NCBI GenBank assembly: GCA_023634235.1 | Contig: JAMKCF010000004.1 | Span: 24,994,527 to 25,058,526, forward strand | Length of the DNA: 64,000 nt | Direction of reading: 5' to 3' | DNA from: Pisaster brevispinus | Lineage: Eukaryota > Echinodermata > Asteroidea > Forcipulatida > Asteriidae | Shown here: piece by piece, positions 1-10,925 of the stretch | Layout of the letters: each line of letters starts with the position of its first letter | Numbering within the stretch: position 1 is the stretch's first letter | Translations under genes and position numbers: made by a program | Notes under the pieces: model-generated | What the model saw: only the letters and a program-made list of their open reading frames with translations | The model's database searches: none | What the model was told of the DNA's origin: nothing

Positions 1-2741
1 CTATATTCAACACCAATTCAACCATAGAGAAAAAACTGTGGGTAGTAGAAACGTGAGAGTGGACGGATACTGTCAGGAGACCCATACGGTCTATCAGTTC
101 CAGGGGTGTTATTGGCACGGGCACAAGTGTCGGATCAATAAAAAGGAGATCAACTCTTCCAATAACAAAACCAGAGAGGAATTGATGGCGGAGACCCAAA
201 AGACTTCTTCCTACATACGGGAACTCGGGTATAATTTAGTCGAAATTAGGGAATGCGAGTGGCAAGACGTTCAGACAAGCGACCCAGACTTGAGACACTT
301 TTTGAAATCCGTAAGACTACCACATAGTAAGGTGTGGACAATGACCACGAAACAGATTTTAAAGGGAGTATTGGACGGGTCCATATTTGGTTTGGTTGAA
401 TGCGACCTTCGGGTACCACAAGAAAAGAAAGAGTATTTTGCCGAGATGCCACCCGTATTTAAAAATGTGAACATCTCCATGGCTGATATCGGAAACCATA
501 TGCGGCAGTACGCCGAAGAGATGAACATTATGAACAAACCAAGAAGAAGTCTGATCGGTAGTATGTTCGGGACAAAATTGCTACTCGCAACCCCACTATT
601 GTCTTGGTATTTAAAGCATGGTTTAGAGGTCACAAGGGTGTATGAAGTAATTCAATACAAAGCCAATCCGTGTTTTGCAGAGTTTGGTGACCGGGTCAGT
701 CAAGCTAGGAGGGCTGGGGACAGTGACCCCAATAAATCTATCATAGCAGACACTATGAAATTACTTGGTAACTCGGCCTATGGGAAAACGGTGACTGATC
801 AGTTAAAACATGTAAATGTTCAAGTGTGTTCTGATGCAGATACCCTTGCCAAGATCAATGACAAAAACTTTAAGGCACTCCATTCAATAGGTGGAGGGAT
901 GTACGAGGCCGACATGTTCAAAAATGTGATCAATTTAAACCTCCCCATTCAGATTGGTTTCTTCGTCTATCAATACGCTAAATTACGCATGCTCGAGTTT
1001 TACTTTGACTTCCTTATGCAGTATGTCGATCCACTCGATTTTCAGATGTGCGAGATGGACACGGATTCGGCCTACATGGCCATATCGGGCGACAGTCTTG
1101 ATGATGTAATCAAACCCGGTATGAAAGACCAATACCACCGGGAAAAGCATATGTGGTTTCCGCGTCAGAACACACCCGAGCAATACAGTTATGATAAGAG
1201 GACTCCGGGGTTGTTTAAAGTAGAGTGGGAGGGGGAGGGTATTATTGCACTATGTAGTAAGACATACTTTTGTTTCGGGCCCACTGAAAAGTTCAGTTGT
1301 AAGGGTCTAAACAGAAGAAACAATGAACTCACCACGTTTCATGATAAAACCTTTGTTAACTCCCCCACCCGAAGATCTGGTATTTAACACGGTCATGTAC
1401 TTTTCTTTGGTGAGTTCATTGTTTCTTCTGTTTAGACCCTTACAACTGAACTTTTCAGTGGGCCCGAAACAAAAGTATGTCTTACTACATAGTGCAATAA
1501 TACCCTCCCCCTCCCACTCTACTTTAAACAACCCCGGAGTCCTCTTATCATAACTGTATTGCTCGGGTGTGTTCTGACGCGGAAACCACATATGCTTTTC
1601 CCGGTGGTATTGGTCTTTCATACCGGGTTTGATTACATCATCAAGACTGTCGCCCGATATGGCCATGTAGGCCGAATCCGTGTCCATCTCGCACATCTGA
1701 AAATCGAGTGGATCGACATACTGCATAAGGAAGTCAAAGTAAAACTCGAGCATGCGTAATTTAGCGTATTGATAGACGAAGAAACCAATCTGAATGGGGA
1801 GGTTTAAATTGATCACATTTTTGAACATGTCGGCCTCGTACATCCCTCCACCTATTGAATGGAGTGCCTTAAAGTTTTTGTCATTGATCTTGGCAAGGGT
1901 ATCTGCATCAGAACACACTTGAACATTTACATGTTTTAACTGATCAGTCACCGTTTTCCCATAGGCCGAGTTACCAAGTAATTTCATAGTGTCTGCTATG
2001 ATAGATTTATTGGGGTCACTGTCCCCAGCCCTCCTAGCTTGACTGACCCGGTCACCAAACTCTGCAAAACACGGATTGGCTTTGTATTGAATTACTTCAT
2101 ACACCCTTGTGACCTCTAAACCATGCTTTAAATACCAAGACAATAGTGGGGTTGCGAGTAGCAATTTTGTCCCGAACATACTACCGATCAGACTTCTTCT
2201 TGGTTTGTTCATAATGTTCATCTCTTCGGCGTACTGCCGCATATGGTTTCCGATATCAGCCATGGAGATGTTCACATTTTTAAATACGGGTGGCATCTCG
2301 GCAAAATACTCTTTCTTTTCTTGTGGTACCCGAAGGTCGCATTCAACCAAACCAAATATGGACCCGTCCAATACTCCCTTTAAAATCTGTTTCGTGGTCA
2401 TTGTCCACACCTTACTATGTGGTAGTCTTACGGATTTCAAAAAGTGTCTCAAGTCTGGGTCGCTTGTCTGAACGTCTTGCCACTCGCATTCCCTAATTTC
2501 GACTAAATTATACCCGAGTTCCCGTATGTAGGAAGAAGTCTTTTGGGTCTCCGCCATCAATTCCTCTCTGGTTTTGTTATTGGAAGAGTTGATCTCCTTT
2601 TTATTGATCCGACACTTGTGCCCGTGCCAATAACACCCCTGGAACTGATAGACCGTATGGGTCTCCTGACAGTATCCGTCCACTCTCACGTTTCTACTAC
2701 CCACAGTTTTTTCTCTATGGTTGAATTGGTGTTGAATATAG
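1..2741. repeat. Large near-perfect palindrome (inverted duplication of polB 3' part)
   Basis: Bases 1-1334 are the reverse complement of 1408-2741 (paired positions sum to 2742), with a 73-bp spacer at 1335-1407. The two arms translate to the same residues wherever compared, so the duplication is very recent or is an assembly or read fold-back. The left arm runs to the window edge, so its true length is unknown. The spacer continues the minus-strand polymerase reading frame naturally, and then the sequence turns back on itself. That pattern fits a fold-back inside the polymerase gene. A real head-to-head duplication is the alternative. Confidence 0.93.
2..1387 (+). pseudogene. Partial polB copy, plus-strand arm of the palindrome
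   Basis: This is an open frame from the window edge to a stop at 1385-1387. It encodes the C-terminal half of a protein-primed family B DNA polymerase and is identical in translation to the minus-strand gene over about 440 residues. It carries the HGH-type endonuclease-like motif (near 110-130), polymerase motif B (KLLGNSAYGKT, near 760-790) and motif C (DTDS, near 1060). The last 20 or so residues come from the palindrome spacer read backwards and are not polymerase sequence. The N-terminal exonuclease part and motif A lie beyond the window, if they exist. I treat it as a duplicate fragment, not an independent gene. Confidence 0.8.
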
Positions 2742-5700
2742 AAACCATTTGTTTTGGCTTCCCAATCCAACCACTCGGTTGCCATAACCCCATATTTATG
2801 ACTTCGTAAGGGTTTGAACTGATCATTTTCCTTTCGCCTTACGAAGGTCCCCACCGGCATGTTCTGCATGAGGGACCATAGATACAAGGCGTTGGCATCA
2901 AACCCGACCACCTTCCTACATACTTTTCCACCCCTAATACGGGTTATACCAGTCTCGTGATACCTGTGGAAAATAATAGAGGGACCGCCCACAATGTTAT
3001 CCCTTATTTTATAATACAGGTCTTTATTTGGAGAGTCTATCAGAGAGAAATATACATCGCGCGGTTTTGTTAGAAAAAGATGCTGCAGAGACAGCCCGGG
3101 TACAGAGATTGCCGACTTAAACATGTCTATGCGTTTCTGTTTGTAAAACACAAACATTTTCTCGACAGCTTCGAGAAAGGGTGCCACGTCCAGATTATTA
3201 TACCATATCAAAAAATCTCTAAAAGTCTTGTGACCCTCCTCGCGCCATACCCTTTGACAATACGCGTACTCGGCTTCGGAAATATTTTCACCCTTGAGGT
3301 TGCTGTAAAATGCATCATGAGGGGGCAATTTAGGGTGGTCTAACTTGTTCAGGTCGTCAACCCACTCGTACGGAAAAAAACCCTTCGTCTGAGAGCATTC
3401 GTACGCCTTCAAAAACTTGGCGTACGAACATCCGGGGGCCAAATAATTTGAAATGTCGAGAAATAATAATCTACCTGTTCGAATCGACATATACGCATTC
3501 GATTTTCGAATGATGTATAGCTTATCGTTCCCGTGTAATTGTTGATATAGATATCGTTTGATGACGTTGACGTCATACTTCCCAGAATTGAACCCCAGAA
3601 CGGGAAGCTCGTGGATATAGTCGTCAAATTTGATTTTGAGTTTTTCGGCTCTGGTTGTGGTTGTTGTCTGGTCCTCCGACTTAGACTTCTGAGTCGAAGG
3701 ATCAGACCGATCACGCTCAAGTGCGGCTTCTTGTTCCTGTATTTGTATGGTCAGTTCATCAAAAACATATTTAAACTTCTTTTTCAAAATAGAGTACGCT
3801 TTATCGCCCACCCCGTGTAACCAGGCTAACATGTCAGACACTAGTTTGGCTGAATCGCCGTCTGTTACAGAACAGATGGGTGTTTCGTAACCGGGAACGT
3901 TACTAGTAAAACTGACGCTGAGTAACTCATGTTGCGCCTGGAGACCCTTTATACCCTCATAAGCCTGCTCTATCGGTTTGAAATACACCTCAAAATCGTA
4001 AGTGGCGCGATAAGGGTAGTACTTCAGTTCTTCGTCTATCTCTATACCCGCTTCTACCAACTCATCGAATACAGATTCTGGGAGGCGATAGCACCCACCC
4101 GGAAAATTATGTTTGACCCCCTTGTCGCATCGCGCTACGTGCTTTTTTAAGTTGGCTGCTCTGTTGCACACTTGTTTACATTTAGGGCAGGGGAAAACCT
4201 GACTGTAATTATTCATATCTTTTATGTACGAAAAGTGCGAGTCGTACAGGTTAACGTCCATTGTTTGGTTGTGTTTACTCAGGGATCTTCTCACCAGACG
4301 GGCTACTGCTCTGTACTCCCCTTCTCCGGCCTCGTTCGCCAGAGATTCTTCACGAACGAGACTGAACACCCTGACACTCACTTTGAATATGCGTTCAAAG
4401 TGATGCAGGTCTTCCAAACAGACACCTTCAGTTGGACGCTTTTCCATTACTTCGGCGTATCTATCGACGAGGTATTTGGTGCGCGTTTCTAGGGCGAGTG
4501 CAGAGTTCCCTTGTTTTAGTGCAAGACATCTAAATAAACAAAAATTGTCCTTGTATCTGGCCCCGGAATTGCGACTTCTGATTAGATTGTTTAAACCCAC
4601 ATTGTTTGCAATGTAATCGGGTAATTGGTGCGGTGCTGCACCGATGTAAAACGGTGGCATTTTGTTTGCATAAATGGTGACATTACTGATATCAGCAACG
4701 ACCCACTTTGTGTCTGGGCGTGAATGCAGTGCGAGTTGTAGTACGTCCATATCGTGTATCTTTTGGAGAAATTTTTCAAAATCATCTTCTGAAGCTATAG
4801 TGACCGGGTGGGTTAAAAAAAGCGCATTGTTAAAGCTAGAGTGGTAATAACGCAATCCGCCCGTCTCGATGTTGCGTAAAACAAACCCAAAAGACAAGTT
4901 AAGTTTTACTCTACACGAAAAAGTAGGAAAAATACCCCTTAACCCCTCTTCCAGTGACACGCCATTAGTTAAGTCTACTCCGGCATCGCTGCCGATAGAC
5001 CCTACCGGCAGAGAAGAAGGTCCCAATCGCAAATTGTAAACATCTTGGGTCTGTCGGCCTTGCAGGTAATGAGTCCTAATACTGCCCCAGTTTAAACGAT
5101 AAAGAGATAATATCTCATTATCCCTATTAGCATCATTTGGGGGAATCGGAAACACGATTGAATCTTCGGGGGATAGACTGGCGCTTTTAGGCGGCGCTGG
5201 TTGTGGTTTTTTCTTAGGTGGGGGAGGGTCATGTCTCTTAATATGTCGTTTTAAACCGACTGAATTAATAAAGGATTTTCCACATGTGGGACACTCTCCC
5301 TTAAACCCCGAATGAACTTCTTTGTGACGTTTAAGAGTATACTTTCGGGCATAGGATTTTCCACAGGTATCACAAGTAAATCTAGTATTCTTAAGGCTGT
5401 TTGAATTTTTAGTTTTACCATAATACGACCTAGTACTATCCGGCTTTGGCTTCTCACCCACGATCAGCGGTTCCTCATCCGGTGTTCTTTTTCTCTTGGG
5501 TCGAACAAAGGCTGGTCTTTTCCGATCCAGTGAAATCGCACCCTTTCCTTTCTGGGGCTGTAATAATACACATTTGAAAAGAAAATAAAGAAAGTAAAAT
5601 AAATAAAACAAACAAAAACAATCTATACAAAGCGCATTCGATACACACACTCACACATGTTGTGTTCTGTAATGGGTTAGTGGTAAAGAAGTTGTTCTTA

Positions 5701-6218
5701 CCCGGTTAAACGGTCTCTCGGCGATGAAGTCGTTGTCGCTGGTAATTTCAGACGATGTACTCGCCATTGGAGGTGGGGTTTCTTGGATGCTATCAGGCCA
5801 ATGCGAACAACCGGGTTGTGGGGCCGTAACCATTTCGCATAGTTCGAGTGCATCCAAAGAACTATCTGACCAGGACGACCGGTCGGGTCCGGCGAGAGCC
5901 TCCTGTTGCCGTTGACACTGTGACAAACAAATAATAATACCACCAAGGATTCTAAACTATAACGGATGTGATAACAGATGATTCTACGGGAACGAGTTTT
6001 CACATGGCTTATTTGTTTAATTTAATTTGTTAAATTCTTTGACTCACCTCTTGGATCGCCGCTGTTTCTGTTTCAGCTAGCGCCTGAAGTTGACTCGCCG
6101 TATACTCTGCAGGGCTCCATTTAACATTTGGTAGCGACGCATCGATTTCCGTTCGTTTTATGCTCTCCATTTGAGAGGGAGTAGGTTCAGGATCCCATTC
6201 AAAGTTGTTCTGTGACAT
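1307..6218 (-). CDS. Polinton/adintovirus-type protein-primed DNA polymerase B, three exons
   Basis: This family B polymerase copies a Maverick/Polinton-class element from a protein primer. I infer exons 6218-6048, 5917-5702 and 5557-1307. Each junction has GT/AG ends and joins in phase 0, giving about 1,545 residues. Seen in order: an acidic N-terminus, two C2H2 fingers (about residues 190-240) and a further CxxC finger, then 3'-5' exonuclease motifs (DFE near 651, NSGKYD downstream). Next come palm motif A (DANALYLW near 1015), a WHGHKC endonuclease-like motif, motif B (KLLGNSAYG near 1326) and motif C (DTDS near 1421). All catalytic aspartates are present. The final ~14 residues read into the other palindrome arm, so the natural C-terminus is lost. 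No Polinton integrase, ATPase, protease or capsid gene is in the window. It is either an isolated or domesticated copy, or the edge of an element extending to the left. Confidence 0.88.
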
Positions 6219-6301
6219 GATGTGCGATTCCCAAGCCAATGCGGAGAGCTTCAAATGTAGACCGGGCTGATGATGTGTGAGCGGTCGTCTGATCAACACC
6301 G

Positions 6302-6311
6302 CTTTTATATA
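6302..6311 (-). promoter_or_regulatory. TATA box for the polymerase gene
   Basis: TATATAAAAG on the minus strand lies about 85-95 bp upstream of the inferred ATG at 6218-6216. That spacing suits a start of transcription near 6275. The match and the position relative to an independently inferred exon 1 support it. No Inr element was defined. Confidence 0.55.
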
Positions 6312-6453
6312 ACTTGATGGTGATTAGTTGCTGACCTCTGTAACAAGTCGATACGTGTTGGACCGCGGTCAAGAGGGGGGGGGGGGGGTGATGAGTTGTT
6401 CGAGTGGTTATAACATTGTTCCAGCTCTGCAATCTTCGGTCATGATTAACATC

Positions 6454-6475
6454 GGCCCTTGCAAGTTCAAGGGCC
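6454..6475. repeat. Isolated 8-bp stem hairpin
   Basis: GGCCCTTG and CAAGGGCC are separated by six bases, with ATCG/CGAT extending the pairing outside. It resembles a histone mRNA stem-loop in size but not in sequence or loop, and no histone gene is nearby. It may belong with the hairpin cluster 650 bp downstream. Confidence 0.6.
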
Positions 6476-6489
6476 TCGATTGGTACACA

Positions 6490-7103
6490 GGTCGATCAGA
6501 GATAACCCATTCAACAAACAAGGCCGGGGCAAAAACAAGTCCTTGACCACACCAGATAGCGATAACGGTGTAAATAAATGACACTAAGTATTAAAGCACG
6601 TTCAATGACACCCGTGGTCTCTAAGATTACAAATAACTCTATAACAGTACTCGGACCTTTTCTTCTTCCTCAACGATTTATCACACGTGTTGGAAGACAC
6701 CGTGGCTTCAATAACTTCGGTTTTCAGCGTAAGTAATGAATCCGAATACAGAAATCCATCCTTTATACAACTTAATCGACCAATCAGAATAGAGTGCAGG
6801 GTCATATGAAAACAAACTTGTCCCGACGTGTTCGGAAATGGGGCGTGACGTCACAGGCTTATAGGAATAAACTTGTCTAGACGAGGTCGATCAGAGATAA
6901 GCCATCAGAGATAGGCCATTCAACAAACAAGGCCGGGGCAAAAACAAGTCGCGCACCAACGCAGTTGATCTCTTGGACCTTGACCACACCAGATAGTGAT
7001 AACGGTGTAAATAAATGACACTAAGTACTACAAATAACTCTATAACAGTACTCGGACCTTTTCTTCTTCCTCAACGGTTTATCACACGTCTTGGAAGACA
7101 CCG
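6490..7103. repeat. Imperfect direct repeat upstream of the polymerase gene
   Basis: Two blocks recur in the same order. The first, at 6490-6593, matches 6887-7030, where a short insert lies near 6951-6978. The second, at 6630-6703, matches 7030-7103. The copies differ at a few bases (for example CGATTTATC against CGGTTTATC). On the minus strand both copies encode a short Lys/Arg-rich peptide (SLRKKKRSEYCYRV and PLRKKKRSEYCYRV), but the reading frames around it are not conserved enough to call a gene. A palindromic CRE-type site, TGACGTCA, sits between the copies at 6846-6853. Confidence 0.75.
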
Positions 7104-7108
7104 CTTTG

Positions 7109-7603
7109 TTTTCACTTTGTGAAAATACAAACGAGCCGTACGCGACTCGTTTGTGCTGCGTGGTTTTGTGCGCGGCGCTCCGTGATTTCAAGAAATCACT
7201 TCCGCACCGCCAACTGAGGGCAAACGATAACGGTTTGCCCTCAGTTACACTGTCGTGAGACATACCTTCTTGCGGTGTCTTTCAGACACCGCTCAACATG
7301 ATGCCATGCATCATGTTAACCCCGCGTCTCGGCCCTTCGGGCCTCAAGACACTGCCGTGGGCCGCACGACTCCCCACTTCGTGACTCGCCTTCATCCGGC
7401 CTGAACCCTAAAACGACTGTGGGCCGACTAGTTCACCTTTGCACCACTTTTCCTGGTGTGTAAATACACACCCCCATACCGCACGCCATTTGGTTTTTTT
7501 TTTATTTATTTATTTATTTATTTTTTTTTTATTTTTTTTTTATTTTTTTTTTTTTTTGGTGTGCAAAGTTCGTTTTTGAGTAGTGCAAACTACCCTGCAC
7601 TAC
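7109..7603. repeat. Cluster of ten short perfect hairpins
   Basis: Perfect inverted repeats with tiny loops follow one another. Stem pairs: 7109-7115/7119-7125; 7127-7135/7146-7154 (ACAAACGAG); 7182-7189/7192-7199; 7212-7225/7233-7246 (14-bp stem); 7272-7280/7284-7292 (GCGGTGTCT); 7295-7303/7309-7317; 7331-7335/7339-7343 with outer GTCT/AGAC; 7365-7369/7379-7383; 7455-7462/7465-7472; 7580-7587/7596-7603. No two stems share sequence, so this is not a tandem repeat of one unit. The stretch is GC-richer than its surroundings up to 7480. A T-rich tract at 7493-7557 separates the last two hairpins. I do not recognise the element. Confidence 0.8.
7493..7557. repeat. T-rich low-complexity tract with (ATTT)n
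   Basis: Sixty-odd bases consist of T runs broken by single A residues, including several ATTT units. On the minus strand it would look like a degenerate poly(A) or simple-repeat tail. It lies directly beside the hairpin cluster and may mark the end of an inserted element. Confidence 0.7.
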
Positions 7604-7859
7604 CCAAAATTAGGTGTGTGTGACTCCAACTATACTACTGGCATATCATCTGGGTACATGTAGAGGTTCCTACCTATAAGGATATACTGTACTTGTGTTC
7701 ACGAGACACCAACACTTTAAAATCTGAAGGCTCGGTCAGTGCAATCTCACGTAATCCCTCCGTGCCGTAATACGGCTCGGTAGAATCCCAATCAAACTTC
7801 ACTTCTGTGAAACTCGTTTAAGTTTAGGATTATGCGTCCACATACAGTCCTACATTATA

Positions 7860-8160
7860 GGCGTTTGAAACATGCCAATCTTAAGATACTCTGAGGGGCT
7901 TTGTGACAAAATGAGAAGAGACGTTTTAACCTGGTTTTTAGTGTCAGTTAAACAGTTCCACAATGCTGGTACCTGCAGTCTCATTTGGAATACCAACTCG
8001 AGAGACAAAATTCACCATCGCTTCTGCTACTCTTTTTGTCTGTATACTAGGTAATGGATAGCTTCTGGGTATTGGGTTGCGTATTTTACCAAAGATATAA
8101 TGCAGTATAATGATTCCCTTAAAAAGTTCCGTATTTTTACATCCGCGTAACACCCTGTTA
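7860..8160 (-). pseudogene. Gmr1-like Ty3/Gypsy integrase fragment
   Basis: Minus-strand translation gives the stretch IQTKRVAEAMVNFVSRVGIP, matching the integrase core of the longer copy at 16370-17710. Relative to that copy it has lost roughly 80 bp, just after the GIPNE motif. Nothing coding survives outside about 100 residues. It is a dead fragment of an LTR retrotransposon. Confidence 0.65.
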
Positions 8161-8939
8161 AGAAGAACATGGATGCAAATCAGTTTAAAACCATTAGCTT
8201 GTGTATTTTAAATCTCATTTTTTTCGATTTCAGGTAATCTAACAGGTAGGCCTTCTTTTAACTTTGTTAGGGGTTTCCCTCTGCTTGTTTCGCACAGCAT
8301 TTATTTCTTTCAGTTTGAAGATTTAACTTCTTACTCTTGCATGAGGTTAGTTTGCCTTATTTCAATCTGTCTGTCTTAACTTGAGTTTTACTTTCTTTTG
8401 GAGACTTACTTGGCAAAATGGAGGATTGGAACAGTTGCTAGGCTTAATTTCAAAGTTCCAAATGCCTTCACCAAGCATTGCGAAGCTTTGGAGGGTAGGC
8501 AAATTTTGAGGAACAACACAACACAAGCTTGGAAACTTATAGAGCAGACAAAACATCAGCCTTGCAACTTTTTGAGTTTGACAAATAACTAGTTTTGAAA
8601 GTTTTTGCAGTATGGGACAACATTACACTTGAAAATTTTTCAGAGACGGAACACCATAGGTCTGTTGAATAATCATTTGATTTTGAACTTTTTACAACAT
8701 GAGTCTGAAGAAGCTGCTGTAAAAATGACTAGAAACAAAAATATAAGTAAAAAACTCATTAGGTTCAGCAACTTGAGGGACTAAATAACTTGCACTTTGG
8801 GAAAATTTGAAAAATGGTACAACATACGCTATAGGCTCAGAAACTTGAGGGACTAAACAACTTGCACAAAAGGAATGTTTGAAAATTGTCCAACATCAGC
8901 TTGGGCAGGATTTGAGTCTATGGTAGTGATTTCAGTGTA

Positions 8940-9072
8940 CAATTTGTGTCGTCATATGGATAACCTGCAATGGTCGGAGTTTAGCAATGAGTGTAGCAAT
9001 AAGTGTACCATAATCAGCATGTCACATGGAAAACCTGCAGTGGTTGGAGGGTAGCGATGAGTTTACTTATCA
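8940..9072. repeat. Short tandem array, ~64-bp unit
   Basis: Two degenerate units of about 64 bp carry the words CCTGCARTGGTTGGAG, ATGAGTTTACT and ATCAGCA. The same unit recurs at 18455-18585 (two to three copies), 22630-22785 (two to three copies) and 23480-23560. It marks equivalent places in separate copies of the long interspersed repeat. Confidence 0.6.
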
Positions 9073-10317
9073 GCATACTACAAAACAACTGAAAGGAGAT
9101 TTATGTTACGAATTGTAAAGTTGCTGTTTACAATTAATATTTCCATCATGATGCAACTTTTATATGCAAGTTTTGAGGCAATACATGGAAGTAGATATGG
9201 TTTTTGGTTTTCGTGAACACTATGTGTTACCCACTGTCTGTAAGTTAAATATATTTCTGATAAGAACCCATGCTGCAAACTTAGTAACTGCTGCTGGAAA
9301 GTGTGGATTAAGGAGGGGGAGGCCCATCATAAGTTTCTTAACAATCTCTGAGTGAGAAATGTACATTTGAAAGAGCTTGTCTTGCTAACTCCTATCTACT
9401 GTCAAAGATTAGATTTGTCAGTCTTCTAACAAAGACTAGAGTGGGCTTGTCAAAGGGTTGAGACCCAACTTATCTCACTAAGATGTAGTGAAGATAAATA
9501 CAAAATGATGGTGGTGGTGGGTGGGGAGGGGCCCATACTAGTAGACTGGAAGACTTTAATCTACCAAGAGCAAGATCAATAAAGTTCCAAAAGAAATGAA
9601 TAGAGATGCAATACTTACCATCTACAGAAAAGAGATGCGGCTCCACTTGGAAGAAATTGTCGGATATTTCCTTCATGAAGTGATGTTGATAAGAAACAAC
9701 TTCAAGACCTTTTGGAACCTAAGCACAAAAAGTGTCTATGTTAAATGCTTGTTCTTCCTATTTTCAAAACGTGAAGAAATGATAAACATTAATTCATAAA
9801 AGTAGTTGATCTGGTTTTGAGATTTCAGCAAGAAGTGGTTGAGTATTGATTATTTCACAAGATGACTGATATTAGAATAATTTTGTTACCAATTAAACTG
9901 GTTAGAGGTATTTTGTGTAAAGTCACATCAAGACAAGATTTATCACTTAAGGTTGTAAAAGTTTAATTGGAGATTCACAAGTGGCTAAAAGTGAGGCAAT
10001 ATTAGTTGAGTGGCAGACCTAAACCTCCCAACAAGATCAAATTTAGTCACCCAAAAAATTGATAGAGATGTAAGGCTTACACAAAGGTAGCTCAATATCT
10101 CTTTCATGTTTAACATCAGTAAATGACTACAGTCAAATAGCTTCTTGTACAGGATGTCTGCAAAATGTGAAAGAAGAAAAGCTGCGTAAATACTGATAGA
10201 TATGTATGAGTAGGATTTGAAACTTTGCATGGTGGAAGCATAACTAAGTAATGCTTGCGGTAACACCATGTGGGAGTAGTGTAGGTTCTGAAAAGAACCG
10301 GTGGTTAACGACTCAAC

Positions 10318-10348
10318 GTTTCGATCAGTATGCTCTGATCGTCTTCAG
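10318..10348 (-). ncRNA. Hammerhead-like core in Penelope arm (left)
   Basis: On the minus strand CTGAAGA is followed by a perfect stem (GATCAG/CTGATC, loop AGCATA) and then GAAAC and GTTGAGTC. The order CTGANGA, stem II, GAAA, short stem III and a GTC cleavage-like triplet follows the hammerhead ribozymes reported in Penelope-like terminal repeats. Against it, one extra base lies between CTGAAGA and the stem, and I see no stem I. A related copy is at 10884-10925 on the plus strand, and a third partial copy at 21600-21650. Confidence 0.35.
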
Positions 10349-10883
10349 GAGAATGCTGGACTCTGTTGCTGGATGCTGCTTAAGTACGCCTTGAAGGATT
10401 AACTGGTAGCTGGGCTTGGCTCAGTGGTGCCCGAAGGCGGGAAAAGGTTATGTTGGGGAAACCGGGCGTAACCTTCCCACAAGACTCAAGGAGGCCATCG
10501 AGATCTACAAACACGACACAGTTCCTCAAGACTTCCACATCAGTGACATTTGGCTCCCACTCTTCCTGACCATTGGATCTCCTATATCCAAGGTCACATC
10601 CCCTACCCCTTAGACTTCTATACCCTCAGTCTTCCCTAGGTTCCCTCACCTCCCCTGTGCTTATCCATTCTGATTCAGTTCAGTGAGCACACACCCCCTA
10701 CCCACCCCCAGTGGGTTTCAGTTGAGGCTTAGCCCCAGCTCCAGCCTACACGCTCCACCGAGCTAAGCCCAGCTTATCCAGTTCCTGTTCCCACCTTCGC
10801 GCACCACCGAGCCAAGCCCAGCTACCAGTTAATCCTTCAAGGCAGTACTTAAGCAGCATCCAGCAACAGAGTCCAGCATTCTC

Positions 10884-10925
10884 CTGAAGACGATCTGAGC
10901 ATACTGATCGAAACGTTGAGTCGTT
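10884..10925 (+). ncRNA. Hammerhead-like core in Penelope arm (right)
   Basis: This is the plus-strand counterpart of the core at 10318-10348, with one mismatch in stem II (CGATCTG against CTGATCG). GAAAC lies at 10910-10914. The same caveats apply: an extra base before the stem and no visible stem I. The mismatch suggests this copy no longer folds well. Confidence 0.3.

Noticed and set aside
5724..5926. Plus-strand ORF opposite polymerase exon 2
   Set aside because: It is antisense to a well-supported exon and has no features of its own.
6454..6475. Histone mRNA 3' stem-loop
   Set aside because: Stem GGCCCTTG with a six-base loop differs from the histone consensus, and no histone gene or downstream purine element is present.
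7109..7603. CRISPR array or bacterial attC array
   Set aside because: The hairpins share no repeat sequence and have no regular spacing, and the context is eukaryotic.
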